This document shows positions 1 through 7,980 of a stretch of 49,727 nucleotides of DNA, piece by piece (within the stretch, counting starts at the first letter, position 1; each line of letters starts with the position of its first letter). The translations under genes were made by a program, and so were the position numbers. Source of the DNA: Chelatococcus sp. (lineage in GTDB: Bacteria; Pseudomonadota; Alphaproteobacteria; Rhizobiales; Beijerinckiaceae); contig QFQY01000035.1 in assembly GCA_003248805.1 (NCBI GenBank), positions 1 through 49,727 on the forward strand, read 5' to 3'. Below the pieces are notes generated by a model. That model was not told the DNA's origin. It ran no database searches and was given only the letters and a program-made list of their open reading frames with translations.

Positions 1-1234
1 CGGCCAGCAGGTTGGAGGTGTTGCCGAGGATTCGGTCGTTGTTGATCATGATCGGCGCCGAGAGCGCATCGCGCATCAGCCGCGCCAGGCTCGACGGGCT
101 GTCGTTGCGATAGCCCTGGATGCCGCAGATCAGGAAGGCCTGGGAGACGATCTCGCCGACAATCTGCGAGGCCGTGACCTTGACGCTGTTCATCGCGACG
201 ACGAAGCCCATCGACGAGAGCTCGTCGACATCGTCGCGAGCCCTCTCGTAGCGGTCGAGGCCGGCGACGACGAGCGCCTTGAACTGCTGCAGCCGCGCCA
301 GAAGCTCGGCGAGACGCAGCGCGCTCGGCGGTGTCGAGCCGGGCCGCTTGCGCGCCTCGTTGCGCACGAAACCCTCGGCCCGGGCCACCGCCTCGGCCGC
401 GATTCCGTACCAGACCGCCGCCCAGAGCAGATGGGCATGGGCCAGCATCGACTGCGCCGCGATCTCGGCGAAGGGCGTCGGAATGATCTGGGCGGCCGGC
501 GCACGGCCGGCGAAGGTGAAGTTGTCGGAGCAGGTGCCGCGCATGCCCATCGTGTCCCAGACCGCGCTGCGCTCGAGCCGGTACTGGTCCTTGGTCAGGA
601 CGGACATGACCTGGTCGGAGGGCGGCGCCTCGGGCGTGCGCCGCGAGGTGATCAGGATCGCGTCCGCCTGGGCACCATAGGAGATGAGGCAACCCTCCTT
701 CTCCAGCGTGAAATCGTCGCCCTCGCGCACCACGCCGCAGACGGAGCTGCGCAGATCGCCGCCGACGCCGCCGCCTTCGGTGGTCGCCGAGGCCAGCAGG
801 AGCTGCTCGCGGGCGATCCGTTCCATGAAGGCGGCATGCCAGGGATCATCGCCGCAATGCACCACGAGGCTCGACGCCTTGATCTGGTGCATCGCGTAGA
901 TCATGCCCGTCGAGGAGCAGCCCTGCGCCAGCGCCGCGCAGATTTCGGCGATGGTGGACAGGCTCGCCTGCTCGCCGCCCTGCGCCGCCGGGACCATGAT
1001 CCCGAGCAGGCGCTCGCGCCGGAGCGCATCGAACGCCTCCTGCGGGAAGCGCGCCTTCGCATCGACGTCGGCCGCGTGCTCGGCCGCGATCTTCGCGATC
1101 TTGCGGGCCTTGGCGACCATCGCCTTTTCGGCGACCGCCCGCCCGGCGAGATCGACCAGCACGGGACGCTGCCCGCCGGTCGCCTCGGTCTCGGCCGGCT
1201 GGACGGATTCGGCGCGGCGGGCGAGCGTCGGCAT
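1..1234 (-). CDS. Acyl-CoA dehydrogenase-like flavoprotein (3' end beyond window edge)
   Basis: Reading leftward from ATG at 1234, the frame is open to the window edge, giving about 411 residues. It is therefore probably almost complete, since the family is usually 380-410 residues. Sequence matching the acyl-CoA dehydrogenase fold includes an N-terminal all-helical part with LGIMVPAAQGGEQASL, a beta-domain stretch ASATTEGGVGGDL, a WDTMGMRGTCSDN segment and a C-terminal SLARLMRDALSAP-IMINNDRILGN stretch. The family is FAD-dependent and oxidises alpha-beta bonds of acyl thioesters. The start codon shares one base with the stop of the upstream carrier-protein gene (TGATG), so the two are translationally coupled. 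Inference: its substrate is an acyl or aminoacyl group held on that carrier protein rather than a free CoA ester. The exact substrate cannot be read from the sequence. Confidence 0.8.
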   Translation of the reverse strand, partial: MPTLARRAESVQPAETEATGGQRPVLVDLAGRAVAEKAMVAKARKIAKIAAEHAADVDAKARFPQEAFDALRRERLLGIMVPAAQGGEQASLSTIAEICAALAQGCSSTGMIYAMHQIKASSLVVHCGDDPWHAAFMERIAREQLLLASATTEGGGVGGDLRSSVCGVVREGDDFTLEKEGCLISYGAQADAILITSRRTPEAPPSDQVMSVLTKDQYRLERSAVWDTMGMRGTCSDNFTFAGRAPAAQIIPTPFAEIAAQSMLAHAHLLWAAVWYGIAAEAVARAEGFVRNEARKRPGSTPPSALRLAELLARLQQFKALVVAGLDRYERARDDVDELSSMGFVVAMNSVKVTASQIVGEIVSQAFLICGIQGYRNDSPSSLARLMRDALSAPIMINNDRILGNTSNLLA

Positions 1235-1479
1235 CAGACGTTCTCGCTCTGGATGCTGAGGACCGCGCTTTCGATCGCCGCGATCGAGGCGAAGTTGCGC
1301 CGGTTCATCATCTTGTCGGGGAACTCGACGTCGAAGGCCTCTTCCAGCGCCATCATGAGCTCGACGGTGCCGAAGGAGGTGAGGCCGGCATTGTGCAGAT
1401 CGGCATCGTCGGCCAGCGTTGCGACATCGACCGGCAAGCGGCCTGTGGTCTTCAGGATGTCCCGGATCTTGGTCTTCAT
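1234..1479 (-). CDS. Stand-alone acyl carrier protein (81 aa)
   Basis: Small acidic protein of carrier-protein size. The ATG at 1479 has an AGGACC-type Shine-Dalgarno 8-9 nt upstream; longer readings of the frame begin without one. The sequence NAGLTSFGTVELMMALEE carries the serine (in LTS) that would receive 4'-phosphopantetheine, followed by the usual acidic recognition helix (EEAFDVEFPD). The canonical DSL motif is replaced by LTS, as in many specialised rhizobial carrier proteins, so this is probably not the housekeeping fatty-acid AcpP. It precedes and is coupled to the acyl-CoA dehydrogenase-like gene, which suggests a tailoring reaction on a carrier-bound acyl or aminoacyl group. A partner ligase would be expected beyond the left edge. 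Confidence 0.82.
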   Translation of the reverse strand: MKTKIRDILKTTGRLPVDVATLADDADLHNAGLTSFGTVELMMALEEAFDVEFPDKMMNRRNFASIAAIESAVLSIQSENV

Positions 1480-1887
1480 CGTGTGGTCCTGCCCGTCTCG
1501 TATCGCTGGCGATGCCCGTCGCTGCTGCGCCATCGGAGTCCGGCCACGAAACGCAGCGTGCTGCGCTCGCCGTAGCGGCACCGATGCAAGCGGCGGCGAG
1601 GCCTCGCTCGGTTGAATTGACGCCTTGTTTTTCTGTGACTTGGACGTAGCGCGTAAAATTTAATGCAGCCTTGCGCTCGTCTCAGAAAAGCAGATCGACT
1701 GCCGCTGGGAGAGAGGGTTTTGACATGTGGTAAACGGCGGATTGACCGAATACTCGAATGTATTCGCATCTCGTCGTTTACGATAACTTCGAATTTTACC
1801 CATCTCCGCGACGCGGAACGATCAATCGACTCGCACTCCCTGATATATGCGCAGGTGCCTTACAGCGGGCGGAGCGAGAGACGACTG
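1480..1887. other. Intergenic region between divergent acpP-like and acyltransferase genes
   Basis: About 400 nt without a convincing gene. It must hold the promoters for the leftward carrier-protein unit and the rightward acyltransferase. It becomes AT-richer around 1625-1665 and 1740-1830. A TTGACA hexamer lies at 1720-1725, but no good -10 box follows at 16-18 nt, so I do not call a promoter. The frame of the acyltransferase stays open upstream to 1663, but that part has no recognisable protein sequence and no ribosome site. Confidence 0.4.
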
Positions 1888-3081
1888 ATGGCGACATTCG
1901 GATCGCGGCTTGCGGAACATGATGGCGTGGGGCCGGGCTTCGACGCCGTCCGGATCGCGCTCGCCCTTTCCGTGCTGTTCACCCACACCAGCCTGTTGCG
2001 GCCCGCGGCTCCCGAGGCGGCGCTCGCGCCGGTCCTCCCCTTCGTGCCTCTCCAGCAATGGGCGTTCGATTTCGCTCCGTTGCCGCTTTTCTTCGCACTC
2101 AGCGGCTTCCTGGTCGCCGGCAGCGCTGAACGCCTTTCGCTAGGCCAGTTCATGATCAATCGCGGGCTTCGCATCCTGCCCGCCCTCTCCGTCGAGATCG
2201 TGTTGTCCGCGCTGGTGCTCGGACCGCTGCTGACGGTCTATGGCCTGTGGCAATACTTCACCGATCCGCTATTCGCGCGCTATTTCCTCAACATCATCGG
2301 CAACATTCATTACGAGTTGCCGGGAGTCTTCCTCGCCAATCCGAACCCCGGCATCGTCAACGGATCGCTCTGGACCGTTCCCCACGAGATCACGTGCTAT
2401 GCGCTGCTGATGCTCTGCATCGTGACGGGGCTCTACCGGAGCCGCGCCCTCATGCTGCTGCTGACATTAGGCCTGTTCGGCGTGTCGATGGCCATCTTTC
2501 TCTGCGGCAAGCTCGGGATCGCGCTGCCTTATCACGACAAGCTGACCTATCTTTTCGTGACGCGCGGCGCGGCCAGGCTCGTACCGCTCTTCCTGCTGGG
2601 CATCGTCTTCTACCAGTATCGCGACCGCATCCCCTATCGGTTCGCCTACGCGCTCTCCGGAGCGGTCCTCTATGTCGTGATGGTCGCGTTCGGGTCTCCC
2701 GACTGGGTCGCCAATCCGATCTTCTCTTTCGTGACCGCTCCGATCTTCGCCTATGTCGTCAACTATGCCGGCCTGTCGGAGAAGCTGGTCTTCAAGCCGC
2801 TGTCGCGTGGCGACTATTCCTATGGCATCTATCTCTACGGCTTTCCGCTGCAGCAGGCCATGATCCAGACCATGCCCTGGATCGACGACCGCGCCGCGTT
2901 CTTCGCGCTGTCGATCGCGGCCGCCAGCACGATGGCGATCTTCTCCTGGCATGTGATCGAGAAGCCGGTGCTGCGCCTGCGCCGCAAGTTCTCGCTGACC
3001 GCACGGATCCATGCCGGCTCCGAGGTCGAGGCCGGCAAGCTGGGCGCCCGCCCCGCTCAGCCCGCCGCCGCGGCGGAATAG
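1888..3081 (+). CDS. Acyltransferase family 3 (OafA/ExoZ-like) membrane O-acyltransferase
   Basis: 397 residues starting at ATG 1888, chosen because GGAGCGAGAG precedes it and the protein then opens with the family's first transmembrane block. Acyltransferase-3 hallmarks are visible: GPGFDAVRIALALSVLFTHTS (catalytic-type His in the first helix), FFALSGFLVAG, RGLRILPAL and the NGSLWTVPHEITCY segment. About ten hydrophobic spans and a C-terminal SYGIYLYGFPLQQ complete the pattern. Such proteins transfer acetyl, succinyl or similar groups to sugars of exported polysaccharides at the inner membrane. It lies next to and converges on the polymerase-like gene (tails overlap by 25 nt). Inference: it O-acylates the exopolysaccharide made by the neighbouring genes. 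The acyl group is unknown. Confidence 0.85.
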   Translation: MATFGSRLAEHDGVGPGFDAVRIALALSVLFTHTSLLRPAAPEAALAPVLPFVPLQQWAFDFAPLPLFFALSGFLVAGSAERLSLGQFMINRGLRILPALSVEIVLSALVLGPLLTVYGLWQYFTDPLFARYFLNIIGNIHYELPGVFLANPNPGIVNGSLWTVPHEITCYALLMLCIVTGLYRSRALMLLLTLGLFGVSMAIFLCGKLGIALPYHDKLTYLFVTRGAARLVPLFLLGIVFYQYRDRIPYRFAYALSGAVLYVVMVAFGSPDWVANPIFSFVTAPIFAYVVNYAGLSEKLVFKPLSRGDYSYGIYLYGFPLQQAMIQTMPWIDDRAAFFALSIAAASTMAIFSWHVIEKPVLRLRRKFSLTARIHAGSEVEAGKLGARPAQPAAAAE

Positions 3082-4313
3082 GTGGGCACGGCGCCCGCCT
3101 CTGCCGGAACGGCGGGTTCGGGCCGAGCATCGGCATCGCTCGTCCCGGTCATGAACCATAGCAGCGCGGCCGTCTTGATCGAGTAGACCGAGTCGCTGAC
3201 CAGCATGAGCAGGCAGATATAGGTCGCGACGCAGACCTTGAAGCGCCAGGCGCGGGGCGAATTCTCGGGCGCGAAGATGAACAGGCTCCAGAAGCCGATC
3301 ACGCCGACAAGCCCGATCTGGTTCAGCGAATAGGCATAGCCCGAATCCGACAGGAAGGGCTTCTCCGCCGAGAGGCCCCACACCGCTTCCGGCGAGAGCG
3401 AGGTGACGAGCTTCGCGGTCCAGAGCAGGCGCCCGGCGAAATTGTTCTGCCAGTTCACCTCGGCGCTCGTGAAGCCGTAGACCGCGAGGCCGATCAGCAC
3501 GACGAAGGGCGCGGCGAGCCAGAGGAAGCGCGGCGTCAGCGGCGCCACGGCATAGGCGAGGGTCGCGACGATGCAGACATTGGCCCCAAAGCGCGAGTCG
3601 CTGAGGATGATCGCCGCGATGCCTGTCGCCATCGTCAGCCAGCGCTTCCGCATGCCTTTTCGGTTCAGCGTCCAGATGTAGAGGATCGCGCCGAAATTGC
3701 CCGTCGAGATCGGTTCGAGAAAGACCGACGAGGCCCGGTGCGGCCCGAGGAACGGCAGGAGGGTGCGAGCGTCCGGCCGCAGGCCGCTGGCGAAGAGAGC
3801 GCCGGTCTGCCCGCTGACCTCGCTCGGCGCCACGGTGCCGCGCGCGACATAGTATTTGATGATGTTGAAATAGGTCACGTAGACGTCGAGCGCCAGGAAC
3901 TCGAACAGGCCGAAGGCGACGACGATCAGCCCGCTGATCAGGGCGGCGCGGTCGGCGATGCGCAGGTCGTTGCAGCTTCGGCCCAGCAGGTAGAAGGCGA
4001 TCGGGATCAGGAAATCGCGCACCGCCTTGGGGTCGATCAGCGGACGCATCGCCATCAGCAGCGCCGCATACGACAGGAAGACCGCCAGCAGCAGGTAGGG
4101 CGCGACACTGCGGCCGAGGCCGAGAGCCAGCGCGGCGGCGACGAGCACCACCTCGCAGCCCATCACCATGACGTCGTTGACGCCCATGACGTTGGTGTTG
4201 AGGAAGCACAGCGCGAGGTTGAACGTCAGCGCCCCGATCAGGAGCGCGAGCGGCAGTGCCGGAACGGGGCGCGTCGCGTCCGTCGCCCCGGCGCTGTCCC
4301 GCTCCGCCGTCAA
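3057..4313 (-). CDS. Polysaccharide polymerase / O-antigen ligase-like membrane protein
   Basis: 418 residues with roughly ten hydrophobic segments, for example LALLIGALTFNLALCFL near the start and LIVVAFGLFEFLALDVYV near residue 140. A larger periplasmic loop in the middle contains GPHRASSVFLEPIS and NFGAILYIW. This topology and the neighbours (co-polymerase, flippase, glycosyltransferases) fit a Wzy-type polymerase, which joins lipid-linked repeat units at the periplasmic face. Wzy proteins have almost no conserved motifs, so the assignment rests mainly on topology and context. The start is TTG at 4313, overlapping the stop of the upstream Wzc-like gene (TTGA), consistent with translational coupling. 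No strong ribosome site is seen. The C-terminal tail is alanine-rich and probably cytoplasmic. Confidence 0.65.
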   Translation of the reverse strand: MTAERDSAGATDATRPVPALPLALLIGALTFNLALCFLNTNVMGVNDVMVMGCEVVLVAAALALGLGRSVAPYLLLAVFLSYAALLMAMRPLIDPKAVRDFLIPIAFYLLGRSCNDLRIADRAALISGLIVVAFGLFEFLALDVYVTYFNIIKYYVARGTVAPSEVSGQTGALFASGLRPDARTLLPFLGPHRASSVFLEPISTGNFGAILYIWTLNRKGMRKRWLTMATGIAAIILSDSRFGANVCIVATLAYAVAPLTPRFLWLAAPFVVLIGLAVYGFTSAEVNWQNNFAGRLLWTAKLVTSLSPEAVWGLSAEKPFLSDSGYAYSLNQIGLVGVIGFWSLFIFAPENSPRAWRFKVCVATYICLLMLVSDSVYSIKTAALLWFMTGTSDADARPEPAVPAEAGAVPTYSAAAAG

Positions 4314-6325
4314 GCGGCCGCCTGCGCCGGGCGCCGCAGCCAGCGGGCGGCGAAACTCCGCGCGAGACCGGCGGACGGCTCCGGGACGACGAGGGCCAGA
4401 ACGTGGCCCCCGGTCGGGTCGACGGCCGCCGCCTGGTCGACGAGGCTGCGCGCCGTCTCGCCGACGAGCGAGGTCGCGAGCACGATCGCATCCGGCAGCG
4501 CGCTCGCCCCGCGGGTCCCCGGCGAGGGGCGCCGCATGATGATGAAGTTGCGGGGGCGTCCCGGCCGCGTGGGCGTCGTGGCGACGGGCTCGATCCGCCG
4601 GATGCTCATGTCCTTGTTGCCCGAGCCGTCCTGGCAGAGGAGCACGCTCTCGCCGAGGGAAGCGAGACTGGCGGCGAGATGCTCGGCGAGCGCCACCTGC
4701 GTCGCCTCGTCGAGCGCCCCCGCGATCATGACCGAGGCCGGAAGATGCGGACCCAGCGTCTTCTGGAGCAGCCGCGCCACGGGCGCGAGCGCGGCCTCGC
4801 GCGAAGCCGGATCGGCAGGCAGCGATACGACGGTCGCGATTCCGAGCGCCTCGCCGGCCGCCTCCGGCGTCAGCGCCTTCGGCGCTTGCGGCGCTTTGGC
4901 CAGTCGGGAACGCGGCAGCGGCAGCGGCAACGAGACCGGCAGATAGTCGAGCAGATAGGCGAGGCCGAGCCCGGCGCAGGAGCCGAAGAGCAGCGCGGCG
5001 GCGAGCACCAGCATGGCCGGCGGCTTGGTCGCGACCGCGGGCGGCACCGCTTCCGAGAGCAGGCGCGAATTGTTGGTCTCGATCTTCTTCTGCTGCTCGA
5101 GCTCCTTCGCGCGCTGCAGCGAGGCCGTATAGACCACACGCACCGCCTCGGCCTCGCTCTCGAGCTGGCGCAGGCGGATCTGGGCGGCGCCGCTCACCTC
5201 CTGCGAGCGCGTCAGCTCCTGCGCCCGCTTCTGGAGATTGGCGAGGTTGGCCTCGGCCTGGCGATAGGACTCCTGCACCGAGTTGCGGATGCGCGCCAGC
5301 TCCGCCGCGAGCAGCCGGCGCGTCTCCGCCAGCTCCGCCCGCAATTCGATCAGGCGCGGATGCTGGGGTGCCAGCGTCTGGCCGAGGCTCGCCGCCTCGC
5401 GCGCGCTCTGCGCGTATTGCGCGCGCAGCGAGGTCATGGCGGTCGAGGTCAGCGAATCCGGCAGCGAGTCTGACAATGGATTGCCGTTGCCGAAGCGCGC
5501 GAGCTGGTCGCGCCGCGCCTGCTGGCGGGCGACTTCCGCCGTGACGAGGCTGATCTGGCCGTAGAGGTCGCGCAGCTGCTGCGTGACGATCAGACCGCCT
5601 TCGCCGGCGCTGACGAGCCCGTTCTGCGTGCGGAAGTCCTGAACGGCCCGCTCGGCCGCGTCGAGTTGCGTCCTGAGCCCCGAGATCTGGCCGATCAGCG
5701 AGGCGTTGGCACGTTCGACCGCGGCGCGGCGTCCGTCATTGCCCTGCCGGAAATAGGCCTGCGCCAGCGCGTTGGCGATGTCGGCTGCCTTCTGCGCCTC
5801 CGGGTGGGAGACGATGATGCGGAACACGAGCGAGTTGTCGACGCGCTGGATCACGATGGCGCGCCGCAGCGCATCCATCGTCTGGGCCAGCCGCTGCTCC
5901 GGCGTCGGCTGCAGCAGCCGGCCGAAATGGCGCGCCAGAAAGCCGGCCGAGCGGTTGAAGGCCGGGTCGTTCTCGAGGTCGAGATCCTCGATCACCTGCC
6001 GCAACACGCCGGAGGAGACCATCACCAGCGCCTGGCTGTCGACATTGGCGAAGTCGATGGACGCGGAGGTGTCCGTGCGCACGATGTCGCGGCCGACGAC
6101 CTGCAGCGCCTGCGGGTCGACGAGCAATTCGGCCGTCGCCCGATAGACCGGGGTCTGCACGGCGAGATAGGCGAGCGCGAGGATCAGGCAGAGGCCGGCG
6201 CTGGCCATGACCAGCAGGCGGCGTCGGCGGAGGAGTTGCAGCAGCTCCGACAGGCTGAAGGGCGCGGCGGCGCGGCCCGGCGCTTTCGCGTCGTCTTTTC
6301 CGCCTGCCTCCAACGCAGATAGCAC
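4310..6325 (-). CDS. Wzc/ExoP-like polysaccharide co-polymerase with degenerate kinase domain
   Basis: 671 residues if started at GTG 6325, chosen because GAGGAGG lies 6 nt upstream. A GTG at 6406 would add 27 Arg-rich residues and lacks such a site. Order of parts: cytoplasmic N-terminus, membrane segment about 36-56, Wzz domain to about 180, a long coiled coil about 200-415 including the GNVR-type QIRLRQLESEAEAVR stretch, and a second membrane segment about 438-460. A C-terminal domain of about 210 residues sits where BY-kinases have their ATPase. There the P-loop is gone: SVMIAGALDEATQ (531-543) replaces GxxGxGKT, and the C-terminus is Arg/Ala-rich rather than a tyrosine cluster. It likely sets chain length and couples polymerisation to export but cannot act as a normal tyrosine kinase. 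Confidence 0.82.
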   Translation of the reverse strand: MLSALEAGGKDDAKAPGRAAAPFSLSELLQLLRRRRLLVMASAGLCLILALAYLAVQTPVYRATAELLVDPQALQVVGRDIVRTDTSASIDFANVDSQALVMVSSGVLRQVIEDLDLENDPAFNRSAGFLARHFGRLLQPTPEQRLAQTMDALRRAIVIQRVDNSLVFRIIVSHPEAQKAADIANALAQAYFRQGNDGRRAAVERANASLIGQISGLRTQLDAAERAVQDFRTQNGLVSAGEGGLIVTQQLRDLYGQISLVTAEVARQQARRDQLARFGNGNPLSDSLPDSLTSTAMTSLRAQYAQSAREAASLGQTLAPQHPRLIELRAELAETRRLLAAELARIRNSVQESYRQAEANLANLQKRAQELTRSQEVSGAAQIRLRQLESEAEAVRVVYTASLQRAKELEQQKKIETNNSRLLSEAVPPAVATKPPAMLVLAAALLFGSCAGLGLAYLLDYLPVSLPLPLPRSRLAKAPQAPKALTPEAAGEALGIATVVSLPADPASREAALAPVARLLQKTLGPHLPASVMIAGALDEATQVALAEHLAASLASLGESVLLCQDGSGNKDMSIRRIEPVATTPTRPGRPRNFIIMRRPSPGTRGASALPDAIVLATSLVGETARSLVDQAAAVDPTGGHVLALVVPEPSAGLARSFAARWLRRPAQAAA

Positions 6326-6753
6326 CGCATGCCTCCTCGACCCGGCCCTTCGCCGGCACGTCCGCGAGGGAACGCGCGTCGACCGGCTCGGCTGGAATTC
6401 CGGCACGCATGCTGGTCCAGCGTGATTAATATTTCGATAACGACATGACTAGAATTCGATTCATCGATTCCAATAAGTAGATCGACGAAAATTAACTAAA
6501 AATTCGAGTTGCCCTCGCTGGAAAGTTCCGAACAGCGATCTGCGATGATAATTCAATATTTCTGAAAATTCACGCAATCGGACCGACATCATCACGGGAT
6601 CTCCGCGATATCGTCAATCCCGGTCACGCGGCGTTTACGACGAGACGAAGACTCCGGCTGGTGTGAACACTTGTTTAGCTCGCGCGGCGGTACTTCCCCG
6701 CCAGACGAGAACACCCGGCGCGCAAGCGCCATGACGAGGATGGGCCGGACCGC
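6326..6753. promoter_or_regulatory. Divergent promoter region of the exopolysaccharide locus
   Basis: About 430 nt between the leftward co-polymerase and the rightward glycosyltransferase operon. No gene is seen. The stretch 6420-6580 is clearly AT-rich compared with its surroundings, as expected for divergent promoters. An imperfect dyad is present: GAATTCGAT at 6452-6460 facing ATCGATTC at 6463-6470. A short GTGTGAACAC dyad sits at 6661-6670. Either could bind a regulator, but no exact -10/-35 pair stands out. Confidence 0.45.
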
Positions 6754-7980
6754 ATGCGTATCCTGATGGCCTGCGCCGCCTTTCCGCCCTTCATCGACGG
6801 CGGCGGGCCGATCTCGGCCATGATCGTCGCGAAGCTCCTGCGCGCCTCGGGCCATGACCTGACCGTGGTGAACGTCGCCGGCGAGGACAGGCACGAGGTC
6901 TATGACGGCGTGCCGGTCCACCGCCTGCGCTCGCTCAATATCGACTGGAACTACCGCCTGCCGCGACCGGGCTGGAAGAAGCTGATCTGGCACGCACTGG
7001 AGAACTTCAATCCGCGCGCCTTCTGGGTCATGCGCCGCGAGATCCGGCGGCTGCGCCCCGATATCGTGCTGACCGACTCCATCGAGAACATCAATGTCGC
7101 GACCTGGGCGGCCGCGAAGAGCTGCGGCGTGCCCGTGGCGCATATCCTGCGCAGCACCTTCCTGCTCTGCTGGAAGGGCAGCATGTGGCGCGACGAACGC
7201 AATTGCGGCCGCGCCTGCGCCTCCTGCCAGGCGACCTCCTATGGAAAGAAGCTCAGCTCGCATCTCGTCGACGCGGTGATCGGCGAGACGGACTTCATCA
7301 TCGGCCGCCATCTGGAGCACGGCTATTTCCCCGACGCGACCACGCATCGCATTCCGGGTGCGATCGCCCCCGTGGCCGGAGCGAAGCCGCGCGCCGTGCC
7401 GGAGCCTGAACGCCCCCTGCGCCTCGGCTTCGTCGGCGTCCACGACGCGGTCAAGGGGCTCGACACGCTGGCTGCCGCGGCTCATCGGCTGAAGGGCGAG
7501 CCGGTCGAATTCCTCATCGCGGGCACGGGCCAGAGCGACTACGCCAGGGCGCTGCCGGAACGCTTTCCGCCCGAGAACACGCGCTTCCTCGGCTGGACCA
7601 AGCCGGACGACTTCCTGCCGCAGATCGATGTCCTCGTCGCGCCGTCGCTCTTCCGCGAACCCTTCGGACGCGTGGTGATCGAGGCCTTCGCCCATGGCGT
7701 CCCGGTCATCGGCGCGCGGTCCGGCGGCATCCCGGAAACGATCGAGCCGGGCGTGAGCGGCGCCCTGTTCGAGCCTGGCGACGACGCGGCGCTGGCGCAG
7801 GAGATCCTGGCCATGGTGCGGGATCGCGCCATGGTGGCGAAGCTCTCGGCCGGCGCGCTGGAGGCGGCGGGCCGTTACGCTCCGGCCCGGATCGCGGCCG
7901 CCTTCGAGGCCGTCTTCGCCGGCCTCGTCCACAAGCCGATGCAGGCCCCCCTCCTGCAGGCGGAGGAGGCTCGTCCGTGA
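6754..7980 (+). CDS. Glycosyltransferase family 4 (GT-B fold)
   Basis: 408 residues. The N-terminal Rossmann half begins MRILMACAAFPPFIDGGGP, typical of GT4 acceptor-domain glycine loops. The C-terminal half carries RLGFVGVHDAVKGLDTL and the nucleotide-sugar binding E-x7-E motif in EPFGRVVIEAFAHGVPVIG. There is no signal peptide or membrane span, so it acts at the cytoplasmic face. A central Cys-rich stretch (RNCGRACASCQ) is unusual and could be a structural metal or disulfide site. It is the first gene of the rightward operon and its end overlaps the flippase start by 4 nt. It presumably adds one sugar to the lipid-linked repeat unit; donor and linkage cannot be deduced. Confidence 0.85.
   Translation: MRILMACAAFPPFIDGGGPISAMIVAKLLRASGHDLTVVNVAGEDRHEVYDGVPVHRLRSLNIDWNYRLPRPGWKKLIWHALENFNPRAFWVMRREIRRLRPDIVLTDSIENINVATWAAAKSCGVPVAHILRSTFLLCWKGSMWRDERNCGRACASCQATSYGKKLSSHLVDAVIGETDFIIGRHLEHGYFPDATTHRIPGAIAPVAGAKPRAVPEPERPLRLGFVGVHDAVKGLDTLAAAAHRLKGEPVEFLIAGTGQSDYARALPERFPPENTRFLGWTKPDDFLPQIDVLVAPSLFREPFGRVVIEAFAHGVPVIGARSGGIPETIEPGVSGALFEPGDDAALAQEILAMVRDRAMVAKLSAGALEAAGRYAPARIAAAFEAVFAGLVHKPMQAPLLQAEEARP

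Noticed and set aside
1720..1748. TTGACA as a -35 box of a sigma-70 promoter for the acyltransferase
   Set aside because: No acceptable -10 hexamer at 16-18 nt.
2467..4491. Open frame of about 670 codons on the minus strand across the polymerase and acyltransferase genes
   Set aside because: It lies out of frame with both recognised genes and is Arg/Ala-rich without motifs.
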